The notes beneath the pieces are model-generated. The model saw only the letters and a list, made by a program, of their open reading frames with translations, searched no databases and was not told where the DNA came from. A program made the position numbers and the translations under genes. 64,000 bases of DNA, taken from assembly GCA_963575745.1 (NCBI GenBank), contig CAUYUJ010016372.1, positions 57,260 through 121,259 on the forward strand, in the 5' to 3' direction. Numbering within the stretch: position 1 is the first letter of the stretch; each line of letters opens with the position of its first letter. Of this stretch, positions 1 through 10,803 are shown piece after piece. The DNA comes from Prorocentrum cordatum (taxonomy: Eukaryota; Sar; Dinophyceae; Prorocentrales; Prorocentraceae).

Positions 1-2030
1 TGGATCGGAGTACTTTTGTATAGTTGTCGCTCCCTCATTTCCCCTCCTCTTTCCCCTGGTCCTCCTGCTCTTCCCACTACTTCTACTCCACTCCCTGCTC
101 GCTCTGTTCGTCCAAGTCTTCCTCTTTCCTCATCAAGTGGAGGAGGAACGAGCTCTACGTGCTTAAGCCATACAAGATATGATCCAGCACTGGGAGTCGG
201 AGCAGGAGAGGGAGGAGGAACAAGTTCTTGCCTCTGGGATGATGTTATCGCTAGCGCCCCTTATGCTGCCCCCCACCCAGCGAGAACGGAGAGAGGAGGG
301 ATGGGGAATCATGGAGAGGCACAGAGGTACGAGAGGGTATGGGGCGGGTGGAGGAGTAGGAGGGGACGACAGGAGAAGGGAAATAGCGACAGGAGGAAGG
401 TGAATCATCGCTCAGGGCCGCACTCCGAACAGGTCCCTCACGGGGACGACGGCTGCGCCCCCTGGGGCGTAGAGCTGATGCACGACCGCGTCGGCATCGT
501 TAACGGGCACGCCCATCTGTGCAAACCTGAGAGGGGACTCGACGCACATCCAGGAGCAGGAGCAGCGGCAGTGGCACCAGCAGCTTGAACAACACCATGC
601 TCGCGCGATGGCATCAACATTTCACCCTGCGTCCTCCTCCCTTCTCCCCTCCCCCCCCACTCGCTCGACCCTCCTCCCTCTATCATCCTCGCTCTCCTCC
701 CCAGGTGGCCAACGCTTCTAAGCGGCAATAATGGTTGTGTAATGTTTACGTTTCTACTCGCCCCGATGTTCTCTCGCCGTCTTTTCTTATGTGGGAGCAA
801 GGTGGGAACGAACTGCTGCTACGCACGTCTCTGCGACGCGACATTATGTTAAGGACCCGTGTTCGGCAATGACAGAATCCTGGGCGCATGTGACTGGGCT
901 TGTCAAATATCGCTGCTCTCACCACCTGCCTGGGACACGCTATGCCACTGACGCGTCAGTCCCATGGGCTGTGACGACTCCTGTCCAGGGAGGCGGTGGT
1001 TAGGAAACTTGCCATGGCCATGTGTGAGTTACACGCCTTCCCCACCCACATGTGTAGTTGTCATCGTGCCTGGCACGCTGGCGTCACCAACAGCCATGCC
1101 TTAGGAGAAGGTGTGCTGCTTGTTTGTTCACCTAGTGATCTGCTGGCATGGGTCTTTGCGGGGTCCAAACGAAGTGTGACGGCCTCTATGATGCTGCTGC
1201 CCACGCCTCGTTCCACAATATCTGGCATTGCCTGCGCCTCCAACTCGTACGGCAAGACCCGGTGCCGCAGGACGTCATTGCACATGTTGGCCCGATTCGT
1301 AAGGATTCGTGCTTTTCTTGCGACACCTACTATTCACACATCTCGGGTCACGGGAAGTCAAATGACATTGTGGTCCACTGGCCGTACCGTCTCGATTGAA
1401 AGCGCGTTGGTTATCGACGACTCGTGCATTCGGCATGCAATGACGGCGCGTGCATTCGACATCGAAGTACGGAATTGTACAACGCGAACTGGTCCTTTAT
1501 TGTACTTTGAAGGGGGTGCGCTTGCCTGTGAGACGCGCTCCCAGATCAGCTCCAAAAACAATTCCAATCGTGGGGTTTTGCATCGCGACTGGCTGGGTGA
1601 TGCGCCTGGCTGGGCAAAACATGATTTGCAACGCACATGCAGACTTTTTCCAACCGTCAGATTTGCTCTAACATGGGTGCACGCTTCTTCTTTATGTCTG
1701 GCAACCACCTCGTTCAAGCACAACGCGAGGAAGGCCTCTACGGTGGAGGTTTTAGATAAGGATGCCTTCGATAAGGAACCCAGGGTCTCGCGACCGATGA
1801 GCGGCCAAACGTGGGCAACCCACCTCGCCTGGAAATAATAAGGAATGCGCCAAGGTCTGGGCCCCAGGAAGACGTTCCTTAGCCAATGCCGCCGCCGTAT
1901 CCAAACTCATCAGTCCTTGCTGAAGCCTTGCCTCTCGGTTGATGAGCTCTCCCTCTCTACTCGTAACCGCATCGCCGATGATGGAACAAACGCCGCTGCA
2001 GCATTTCAGCCTCAGGATGTGGCAGGCGTC
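1..2030. other. No gene recognised
   Basis: Several overlapping open frames exist on both strands (for example a plus-strand frame at 996-1838) but none shows a recognisable domain, a consistent composition or a partner exon. I treat them as chance frames in GC-rich DNA. Nothing repetitive stands out apart from pyrimidine-rich stretches near 640-690. Confidence 0.5.
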
Positions 2031-2400
2031 GATCGATACGCCTCTTCCTCTCTCTCTCTCTCTCGGCCTCTCAGTTCTCCGAACGCGGCCATCCACAAGG
2101 CGTCCTCCTCCTCCGTCCTCCTCCTCCTCCATTTCCTCCTCCTCCTCCATGTCCTTTTCCATGTCCTCCTGCATGTCCTCCTCCTCCTCCTCCTCCTCCT
2201 CCTCCTTGTCTTCGTGTTCGTCATCTTTCTGCTCGCCGCCGCCCAACCTCGACGGTGTCCTCCTCTCGCTCTCCTCATGTCCTTCTTTCTGGTGTGCCTC
2301 CTGAACCTCCTCGCACGTGGCCGATGAACCTCATCGTCGTCGTCGTCCTCCTCCTCCTCCTCCAGCTGCCCCCCTCCTCGTACATCCTCCCCCTCCTCTT
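2030..2400. repeat. CT/CTC pyrimidine-rich low-complexity tract
   Basis: The plus strand is dominated by CTC and TCC triplets with a short CT dinucleotide run near 2047-2063. The long leucine-, serine- or glutamate-rich frames over it are a by-product of the triplets. Confidence 0.85.
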
Positions 2401-2679
2401 CCTATTCTTCTGCTCCGCCCCACGCCCCGCCTCTCACAACTTCCATCCACCTCCCGGTCCCCCTCCCCCCTGGGGAAACAAAAGGTACCGATGCCGCTAC
2501 TTCCCGACCCTCTCCTGGGGAGCACTCAGACCAGAACCTCGAGGAGAATCCGGCCGTGGTGATGAGGGCTCTCCGAGGCGAGCAGCGGCATCGTCCTCTT
2601 TTCCTCCTCCGAGCCCCCTCTCCCGATGCCCCCCCGTCCTGGACTGCGCCGCGGGCGCATCTTTGAGGCCTCGGGCCCC

Positions 2680-2851
2680 GTTGTTTCAGGAGGGAAAGAA
2701 ACACACAGACACAATTAATCGTCGACTCCAAGGATAATATGCAAAAATATGGGAAGTGGGGGGGAAGACAAAAACCAACAAAAATATAAGAAAATATGGG
2801 GAATATTTTTATTTGTGTGTATTTATTTGTGTGTCCTGGGGTCCCTCGGGG
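2680..2851 (+). mobile_element. Introner-like element, family IE1, copy 1
   Basis: This stretch of about 170 bases aligns along its whole length with the reverse complement of 15722-15893 and of 14711-14877, which are both introns of the SET gene. Shared landmarks in order are a GGAGGG-type purine start, an ACACACAGACACAAT block, paired AATATGGGAA motifs, a GTGGGGGGGAAGACA core, a second ATATGGGGAAT block and a 3' TTTGTGTGTCCTGGGG end. No coding exon can be recognised on either side here, so whether this copy is spliced is unknown. CCTCGGG occurs on both sides (near 2666 and 2855) and could be a target duplication, but this is weak. Confidence 0.7.
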
Positions 2852-2852
2852 A

Positions 2853-3090
2853 TCTTCTGACCCGGGTCAATCCAGACCCGGGTCAGCAGGAAACCAAAAA
2901 CTGCAATGCAGGAAAAAAAAACTGCAACGCAGGTCTTCGCAAACCAGGGTCAGCCAATATGTGCGGCCGCCTCGCGGCCACGAGCGGCTCCCAAACCCGG
3001 GTCAGCCAGAGGAGGTCTTCGCAGGATCCTGCAGGATCTGGCGCCCTGGCTGACCCCCGTTTGCATTGACCCCCGTCTCAAGGCTCCCGA
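2853..3090 (+). repeat. Dispersed repeat with TGACCCGGGTCA motifs, copy 1
   Basis: It begins with two TGACCCGGGTCA-type palindromes, continues with CTGCAATGCAGG/A-tract units, and ends with overlapping GCAGGATCCTGCAGGATC palindromes followed by CTGACCCCCGT. The same order, without the A-tract part, recurs at 56875-57048. The A-tract/TGCAATGCAGG part resembles the reverse complement of the T-tract repeat at 57472-57575. It is a repeat family of unknown type. Confidence 0.6.
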
Positions 3091-4140
3091 GTCCCTTCAT
3101 TGTTGCCTGCTCCGGCGCACGGCGCTGCTTGGTCGTGCGCGCCGCCTCCGCCGGCCCAGACGTCGCCCAGGGCCTCCCACGCGCGCCTCCCGCCCCCGTG
3201 TGGCCCCCCGATGCTGCCTGCGTGCTGGGAGCCAGGCGGGCACTGCACGGCCGATCGAGATCTGATTCGGCACCCGCCTCGGCGAGCAGGAAGGGGTCAG
3301 CCAAGCGGGACGGGATGGGTGGGAGGGGGCGCGCGGGACGTCCTCCCCCTTTCCTTCTTCAACCTCGATCGCTTCCTCTCCGCTCCGCTGGCCGCGACGC
3401 CCCGCCCCCTTCTCACTGATCCCATTCGCCCCTGCGCTCCCCGACGACCACTTCGAGACGGTGCTCTTGCCCATGCCGATGCTGCCAGTGAGGCCAGCGA
3501 CCTCAGACTGCCGAACACAAGGCTCCGGTCTGGAGGCACAGGACAGCCGCCTTTCTTTCGATGCCACCGTCGCGAAGCGCCCCAGCGATGTGGTGAGGTG
3601 CCCTTCAGTCACGTTGGCCAGAAGTTGGGGCGGGGGGCGGGGGGGCAGCTGCCAGGCCGTAGGAGGCCAAAGTGCTGCCCACGCAAGTCAACTCATAAGG
3701 CAGATCCCGCCGGGGACCAGCGACAACGGTTCGAGGCGCAAAGAGCCGCGGCGAGGAGATCAACACAGACCCATACCGCGAGTTGGCGCGATTGCGCTGC
3801 GCTCCATTTTTCCGCGACCCGCTGTTTAGCCAGAGCGGGCTATCCCGCACTGTGGGCCCACTTGCCTTTCACAACGGCTGTGAAAGAGGTGTACGCCTGG
3901 GCCCTTCTGGGCCACCATCGGCGCCAAACGCACAGGACACGAAACGCCCTCGCTCCTTTGCCAACGCAAGCTCGCCTGAAGACACAAAGTATGAAGCTTA
4001 TGCACTGGCGCGGGCCCCAAATAATTGCTCTGTGCTGTCGGCGAATTGCATGCGTTGTATGGCGTGCGATCTACGGGACCCTGTAGGTGTGGAACCCTAC
4101 CGCTTGCGACCCAATCACGTGGAACTGCATGCGTAAGACG
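3091..4140. other. No gene recognised
   Basis: GC-rich sequence with a long plus-strand frame (3100-4086) and overlapping minus frames. Composition is the same in all frames and no domain is visible, so no gene is called. Confidence 0.45.
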
Positions 4141-4149
4141 TTACTCCGC

Positions 4150-4910
4150 TGGTTCTGACATGAGCTCACGAAGATGGCGACGGGTGCGCAGTTGCTAACG
4201 ACCACAGAGGAGAAGTATACCATAATCCGAACAAGACAATACGATGCCGGACCTCCGATGAGCTCACGGGAGTGGCGACAGATGCACAGTTGGCAACGCC
4301 CAAGGAAATTATGACTAATTGACCCGCGTGGGACGTCGCCCCGCTGCACCTCCCAAGACCTCACACGAACGTGGGGGCAACTGCGCAGCTGGCAACACAC
4401 AGGGATGGCCAGGCGTTCACGGAAGACACACCAGGCCCCCCATTGGCAGAAGCTGGAAAGGGCGAGGCCACTCCGCGCAAAGACGTCACTCCACTGGACC
4501 TCTCAAGAGCTGAGGAAAGTGAGGCAGCTGAGCTGAGCCCAGGAGGAGGGGTCCCGCTGGAGTCCGCGCAAAATATTGCTCCTGGACCCCCCCAACAAGC
4601 TCACGAAAGTGGCGACAAGTGCGCGGTTGGCAGCGCCCAGGGAGATGAGGTTCGGTTTCGATCTTGGCAATGCCGCGCGCCGCTGAACACCCCTATAAGC
4701 TTACGAACGTGGCGGCATGTGCACACCTGGCTGTATAAGACCGCACTCCGCTGTACCCCCCACAGACTCATGAACGTGGCGACAGGTGCGGAGTTGGCAG
4801 CACCCATGGAGGCAAAGTCCGGTTTCGATCTAGGCAAGGCGCACTCGGCTGAACCCCGAAAGGCTAACGAAAGTTGCGACAGCTGCGCCGTTGACAGCAC
4901 CGAGCTAGGA
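4150..4910 (+). repeat. Degenerate tandem repeat of about 99 bp
   Basis: The core CTCACGAA.GTGGCGACAGGTGCGCAGTTGGCA, in diverged form, recurs at about 4157, 4256, 4355, 4598, 4697, 4766 and 4861. Three intervals are 99 bases, so I infer an old 99-bp array with deletions. A second conserved part, ACTCCGCTG followed by a C-rich run, precedes several cores. Confidence 0.7.
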
Positions 4911-5104
4911 GGCAGGATGGGAGGGGTTGAAAGGCCGGATGAGGAAATAGGACGATCGAGGAGGGAACAACAACGCTCGATCCAACACGAGAGTCCAACA
5001 CAGTAGAAAAATCATGACGCCGAGCACCGTGAGGTCCGATCTCGCAAACGAAATTCGTTAGGGGCTGTAACACCGAACGCCCCAAGCCGAGGGCTAAATC
5101 GCTA

Positions 5105-6560
5105 CAAGCTACAGTACATATGACCTATTTGGCAGCGTGGGGTCCACACATTGAGTTCTTGCACTTTGAACATTCAGTTTATGTGGCCCGCTCTATGCGG
5201 TACATCCTAAGAATTGAAACCGACGCAATGTGCAATATGTGGCGCGACCCGTGTGGTGTAAAATACGTATATTTATACACATGTATACCAGTTCTATATC
5301 ATAGAACGTGCACGGCGATCACAATTCTGTGGTACAGGCTGTACGGTGCATGTTCTGTGGTGGAACCTACGTGGTGCATGCTAGGTGGTGTATGCTACGT
5401 GGTGCAAGCCGTGTGGTGCAATACATGTGATGCACTGGATTGGGTGCGCGCAACGTGGTGCAATCTAGGCGATACATTCTCTGTGGTAGAAGCCATGCCA
5501 TGTGGTCTAGTTGGTGAAGGCTAATTGGTGCAAAAATGTGATGCAAATTATGTGGCGCATTTAATAATGCACATCTTGAAATCTACTTCAATACTCGCGC
5601 AACGATCCCATCATCCCACCGGCTACTTGCTTTGCGAAACCCATGCGGCCGCCATTGCGGTGACTGCTTGGCGCTGGTTGGCGCGTCTCTGCGGCAGCGC
5701 TGGCTCGCGCAAGCTCGCGCGCAGAGCGGCCAACTGGTTTGGCACAGTTGATGCGGCCGCGATGGCGCTTGCCCATGGGAACTTCCCAGCGCGTCTCAGA
5801 GGCCGCGCATCGGTGACTCGGGCGGGCGCGATATCATGATGACGTCGGCGCCGGCGGCAACGGTGCTGATATTAGCGATGGTGGTGGCGATGGTGACATA
5901 ACGGCGGCAATGCCAATGACGGCGCCAATGTTTTTGACGACGATGACGATGATGATGATGTCCATGTGTTGGTGATGCAAGCGGTTCATGGATTATGGCG
6001 GCAATGGCGGCGATTGACGATGATAAAAACGGCGGTGCTGCGATGGCGCCGGTGGGGGTGATGGTGAGAAGGTGCGCGTGCACAGAATTCTAAGATACCT
6101 GGCAAACGCTTCGTTGAACAACTCTTGTTTTTCACACGTTTCGACAAGCTCTATCTTGAAGCACGTACACAACAGATTTTGGACGGATTTCGACACGCGC
6201 GCGTGGCGCCGCGCGCGTGTGGTCCACAAGGTATTATACGATACGGGTTCGTGCACTGGGCGCAGGCTAGATCAACGCAGATGTAGTGCCGTGAGATGTC
6301 AATGCTGGTTCTGGTCCAGATCGCTGCTAAAGTCATGTAATCGTTCCCTATGGTTTCTGCAAGTGCCACGCGGGCAGGACATCTCTAATACTTGCGATGA
6401 ACAAAGAAATAACGTATTGAGGGTATTCGTATGTTGTAATGCTTGCAGAAGTCGTGTACGTGGTATGCTTGCGACATGTGCATGCGCGTGTGGACTTTGT
6501 GCCACTTTTGGCACGGGATGGTTGAAGCATTATCCTTTGAGATAAGCGAGTGCACGCGCA
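5105..6560. repeat. Composite dispersed repeat, copy 1
   Basis: Parts in order are short TGTGGTGCA-type subrepeats of about 16 bases (5320-5550), a block with CCCATGCGGCCGC and CGCGCAGAGCGGCCAACT, a GATGAT/GGCGAT variable tract (5860-6060) and a tail with TTCGACACGCGCGCG. The same order is seen at 39890-40760 and 40900-43215, so this is one repeat family. No coding domain is recognised. It could be a satellite-derived repeat or a large non-coding transposon. Confidence 0.65.
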
Positions 6561-6712
6561 CATTGTTCTGTGGCAGGGATGATGGGGGGTGTCAACGGCC
6601 AATCTGCCGGGGAAAAGTACGCATTCATAAAGGAAGATGATAGGTGTCCCAGGGGGGTCCGTTCACTCAGGGGGAGAGGGCGGTGGAGTCCACGCTTGAT
6701 TTGCCAGGGGAG

Positions 6713-6791
6713 AAGGAGGAAGAGGAGGAGGAGGAGGAGGAGGAGGAGGAGGAGGAGGAGGAGGAGGAGGAGGAGGAGGAGGAGGAGGAGT
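6713..6791 (+). repeat. (GGA)n triplet tract
   Basis: Near-perfect GGA repeats, about 25 units, purine on the plus strand. The poly-Glu, poly-Arg and poly-Leu frames over it are artefacts. Confidence 0.95.
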
Positions 6792-7111
6792 GGTGGTGGG
6801 ACGCAGGCATGGCGAAGAGTTCGCGAGCTCTCGTCGTAGTGCCGCGCTCCCCGCCTATGCTTCCCGCTCTGTGGAGTCCATCGTTCCTTTGGAAGGAGAA
6901 GCTGCGTCGCGCAGGGCCCCGCGCGCGGGACGCCCACGAGACGCCCAGGAAAGCCCACCGAACGAGGCCTCGCTCGGCCCGCCGGCCCGCCGCGCGAGGC
7001 GCCCAGGGAGCGCCCGCGGGCGCCAGCCCTGCGAGGTCCCGGCGAGCCCATCCGCACGTGGCACCCACGAGGCGCCAACAGGCGCCCGCGCGAGATCCCC
7101 TGAGATCCGGT

Positions 7112-7267
7112 GCTCCAAAAAAGTTGGAGCGGGCGGTTTCTGCTAGTTTTCGGCCTCTGGGGGCCCTCGCCGGGCCTCGGGAGCGCCAAAAAACGACCCA
7201 GGACGGAAAACCGGTCCCAGGGAGGTGGTCCAGACCTCCTGGGTCCGCGCTCCAAAAAAATTGGAGC
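7112..7267. repeat. Two short hairpins with A-rich loops
   Basis: GCTCCAAAAAAGTTGGAGC at 7112-7130 and GCTCCAAAAAAATTGGAGC at 7249-7267 form matching 7-base stems 137 bases apart within very GC-rich sequence (6885-7330). No gene is recognised around them, and the sense of the pair is unknown. Confidence 0.6.
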
Positions 7268-7329
7268 AGCCGGATGTCTGGGTCCCGACCCACCGTGCCA
7301 CGCGAGGCGCTGCAGAGGCGCCCAGGGGC

Positions 7330-8040
7330 GCCACGCAGGTAAGACGCCCGACACACCCACCCACGCGAGGCCTCCAGGAAGCGTCCGCGTGCGCCCACTG
7401 GGCAAGAGCCCGACCCGCGCATCTGTTTTCTGCGAAAGCAAAGTAAGACCCTCGTAGTGCAAGCGCTGCTTGGGGGGCTAAGCGCACGCAGTGTTTGGAG
7501 GAAAACTGACAGCGCACTGGCCACTTGCCTCACAGGACTGGTGGCGAAAGAGTGCGTGTAGCCTTCTGTCCTGGCCGTGCGGAAGGCCGCGGTGTTGACG
7601 GCAGTCTAGCTCAACAAGTCACTCCGGGGCCTGGGAGAAGTATGGGCAACAACCCGCATTCGATTCGACAAGTGTTGCATTCTCGGCGCGGACAAGAACC
7701 ATACGATGTCTGGTAAAAGAGCACTTCAATCTGACGCAATATGTCTTGCCCACGTCGGCGTGAGGCCACTTGTCAGAAAGCGATTGGCACCGGAATCTAC
7801 CATTCAACCTTGCCATGTAACATAAACACTCCAAGAACTGAAGGCGATGGCGCGTAACGACGGCACCATTCAAACTGTGTGGATCTATCACAATCCGGCT
7901 CGCAAAGAACAGACGAAGCAACGCACAAAGCCGCGCTAAGCCCTCAACCTAGACCAGCGCGCGGATCGTCGCCAGGTTGGGAAAACCGATCACGGGCACT
8001 TGGCAAACACGTTGCTTCCCCTCACCCCTCTCCCCCACGT
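7330..8040. other. No gene or repeat recognised
   Basis: Unremarkable sequence. Short open frames only. Confidence 0.4.
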
Positions 8041-8149
8041 CCCTCCTGCAGTGGCTCCTGCTGATTTTTTTCCCAGACGTCGAATCCTGTGAGGCCCGAA
8101 TTGCTTCAGGAGGGTCCCTTTCTGGGCCGCAGAATGCGACAAGTGTGCC

Positions 8150-8720
8150 GCCCGCGCGCCGTGCCAAGCTGCGCCCCCGTGCCGAGACCCAGGCTCCAGA
8201 AGGCGAAGGCCGTGCCGTGCAGTGCCGGGCCCGCGTGCGGTGCGGGCCTCAGCTCTAGAACGCGAGGTTCGCGCCGCCGCGTGCCGCGTGCCGTGCCCAA
8301 GTTTTTTTCCATGTGAGAACGTGCCGTGCCGTGCCCGCGTGCAGTGCCGCGCCTAGGTTCTGGAATGCGAGAACGGTGCCGGTACGGTGCGGTGCGAGAG
8401 CGGTGCGGTGCCGTGCCCGCGTCCGGCGCGCCGCAGGCATGGGAACACACACGCATCGTGCCGCGCGTGCCTGGGTTGCAAGAGCGGGCAACGTGCTGTG
8501 CCGTGCAGATCCCGCGTGCCGCGCCGTGACTCTGGAATGTGAAGAATGTGCCGTCCCGTGCCTTGCCAGCGTGCCGCGCCGCGCCTGATTTCTAGATTCT
8601 AGGCTGCAGAAAATGTGGCGTGCTGTGCTGATGCTCTAGAATTCGACAGTCGTGCCATGCCGTGCAATCCCCACGCGCTGTGCCGTGCCGTGCTTGGGTT
8701 CTTGTGGCAATGGCCACCGA
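8150..8720 (+). repeat. GTGCC-rich degenerate array
   Basis: Dense GTGCC/GTGCG pentamers occur in blocks of roughly 90-100 bases separated by a TCTRGAAYGCGAG-like spacer (near 8171, 8254, 8355, 8533 and 8632). It looks like a satellite of pentamer-based units. Confidence 0.65.
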
Positions 8721-8835
8721 TACCGAGCACGTCCCCTTTGTCGTCGACTCAACACGTGTGTTCTCGTGCAACGTTGCTGCTTAAGGTCTCCGTGCACAGA
8801 TCTCTGAAACGCCGTCGGAAAACAGACACCCGACG

Positions 8836-9030
8836 TCCTCCTCCTCCTCGTCCTCCTCTTTCCCCCCTCCTCCTCCTCCTCCTCCTCCTCCTCCTTCTCC
8901 TCCTCCTCCTCCTCCTCCTCCTCCTCCTCCTCCTCCTCCTCCTCCTCCTCCTCCTCCTCGTCCTCCTCTTTCCCCCCTCCTCCTCCTCCTCCTCCTCCTC
9001 CTCCTCCTCCTCCTCCTCCTCCTCGTCTGC
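8836..9030 (+). repeat. (CTC)n triplet tract
   Basis: Long nearly pure CTC runs broken by GTCCTCCTCTTTCCCC, a spacer that occurs twice here and again at about 9310. The recurrence suggests expansion of a larger unit by slippage. Confidence 0.95.
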
Positions 9031-9214
9031 CGCTGCCGCCGAGCTGGCGGCCACGGTTTGCCCAGGGCGGCGTCCCTGGCGGCGCGGGCGTTCGGGCGGC
9101 TGCTCCATGGCGCGGGTGCGCCCCGAGAGGGGGAGGGGGGGGGAGGATGCGACGCTGCCCCCAAAGTGACGAGCCGAAGCTCCTGCCTCCTGCCTCCTCC
9201 CTTCTCCTCACCCT

Positions 9215-9396
9215 TCTTCCTCAACCTCCTCCTCCTCCTCCCTCCTCCCTCCTCCTCCTCCTCCTCCTCCTCCTCCTCCTCCTCTCCTCCCTCGTCCTCG
9301 TCTCGTCCTCCTCGTCCTCCTCTTTCCCCCCTCCTCCTCCTCCTCCTCCTCCTCCTTCTCCTCCTCCTCCTCCTCCTCCTCCTCCTCCTCCTTGTC
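9215..9396 (+). repeat. (CTC)n triplet tract
   Basis: CTC repeats with the same TTTCCCCC-containing spacer as the tract at 8836-9030. Confidence 0.95.
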
Positions 9397-9749
9397 CTCA
9401 CGGCGTGGTCGACGTCGAGACGGGAAGGGCGTGGTCGAGGACGCGGATGAGCATGACCACGAGGAACGGGGAGCGAGGACGAGGAACGAGGAGCAGGAGG
9501 GAGAACGAGGGCGAAGCCTGACGACGGCTGACGAGGGTGGGAACGAGGGCGCTGGGGCGGCGCGAGGCGACTGGATGGACCCGCCAGCACGTGGCGCAAC
9601 CCTCCTGAAACTTCTACGTGTCCTTATTTGCCCGCGTGCTTCTGGAAGCGAACATATTACTGTAACACTTCCCCCAGGCCGTGCTTGCAATCAAACGTTC
9701 TCGCTTGCGAAAAGCCTGACGAAGACCCCAACCTTCTGCAACTGCGAAA

Positions 9750-10365
9750 ACAGCATTGTGGGTACCGCGTTCGGTGGAGCTCCTTATGGGGCCACGAACC
9801 GTGTGAGGGGTGTGCCCAATTGGGTGCGGTGGTGCCATGCGATCCCTCCCACTGGAGCCTTAGGCGGACCTCCCTATTGAGCCACGGACGGTGTGAAGGG
9901 TGTGCCGAATTGGGCGAGGTGGTGCCATGCGAACCCTCCCTCTGGAGCCTTCGGCGGAACTCCCGATGGGGCCGCGAATCGTGTGTAAGGTGTGCCGAAT
10001 TGGGCGCGGTGGTGCCATGGGAACCCTCTTATGGGAACATTCGGCGGAACTCCCTATTGGGCCACGAATCTTGTGGAAGGTGTGCCGAAGTGGGCGCAAT
10101 GATGCCATGCGAGCCCTCCCACTGGAGCCTTCGGCAGACCGGAGCTCCCTATGGGGCCACGAACCGTCTGAGGGGTGTGCCGAATTGGGCGCGGTGGTGC
10201 CATGCGAACCCTCCCACTGGATCATTCGGCGGAGCTCCCTATGGGGCCACGAAACGTGAGGGGTGTGCCGAATTAGGTGCGGTGATGACATGCGAACCCT
10301 CCCATTGGAACCTTCGGCGGAGCTCCCTATAGGGCCACGAAACATGTGCGGGGTGTGCCGAGATG
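9750..10365 (+). repeat. 90-bp tandem array with a Cys-rich open frame
   Basis: Nearly seven units. The GCCACGAA landmark lies at 9791, 9881, 9971, 10061, 10156, 10246 and 10334, giving intervals of 90, 90, 90, 95, 90 and 88. A plus-strand frame (9628-10332) stays open across the array and encodes 30-residue repeats with WGHE, CxxC, AELGAVVPCEP and WSLRR in each. The +5 and -2 length changes sum to three, so the frame lost in unit 5 is regained in unit 7. The minus strand is open too. Whether it is translated is not shown: the CxxC plus single Cys pattern is suggestive, but no known domain fits. Confidence 0.75.
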
Positions 10366-10369
10366 ATGG

Positions 10370-10697
10370 ACTTGTGGAGGACAGAGGCACGGATGGGAGG
10401 AGGGAGGAGGCGGGAGCAGAACGCGGGGCGCTGTCTCGTCAAAACGAGGAGCCAACACCACAGGATGGTTGGGGAATCAACTGACCCTGGCTGCTGGGTT
10501 CTGGATGTCAGCGCTATAGGGTTCTGATTGTTGCCGATGGGCGGGCTGACACTTTCGAGCCTTGGCCGCACGGTCTCGTTCCTCGTGGGGGTGTCGCCAA
10601 TTCCTGGCCGTCGCAACATCGGGCCAAATAAACAAAAGGATTTCACACTTGGAGGCATAGGAATCTCAAGCATCAACAATTAAATTTAACCGTGGAC
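10370..10697. other. No gene recognised
   Basis: Short stretch between the 90-bp array and the palindromes. No features seen. Confidence 0.4.
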
Positions 10698-10746
10698 GGC
10701 GTCCTACCGCATGTCTCATCGTCGATGAGACATGCGGTAAGACGCC
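10698..10746. repeat. Near-perfect palindrome (24-base arms, 1-base loop)
   Basis: The arms 10698-10721 and 10723-10746 are complementary except at one position, with a single T between them. The structure would extrude as a cruciform or fold as a loopless hairpin. It has no T-run typical of a terminator. Confidence 0.9.
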
Positions 10747-10803
10747 ATGCGGGTGTTGCTTCAACCATCGATGAGTCATCGATGGCTGAAGCAACACGCA
10801 TGC
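10746..10803. repeat. Second palindrome directly adjoining the first
   Basis: The arms are about 28 and 27 bases (10746-10773 and 10777-10803) with a 3-base loop, one mismatch and a 2-base bulge. The inner part contains CATCGATG, echoing CATCGTCGATG at the centre of the first palindrome. The two lie back to back. Confidence 0.85.

Noticed and set aside
996-1838. 280-residue open frame on the plus strand
   Set aside because: No recognisable motif. Competing frames on the other strand are almost as long and composition is the same in all frames.
8781-9599. Very long frames rich in Arg, Glu, Leu, Ser or Pro over triplet tracts (also at 2.1, 6.7, 17.2, 44.5, 52.9 and 62 kb)
   Set aside because: A pure triplet repeat has no stop codon in any frame, so open frames are expected without coding function.
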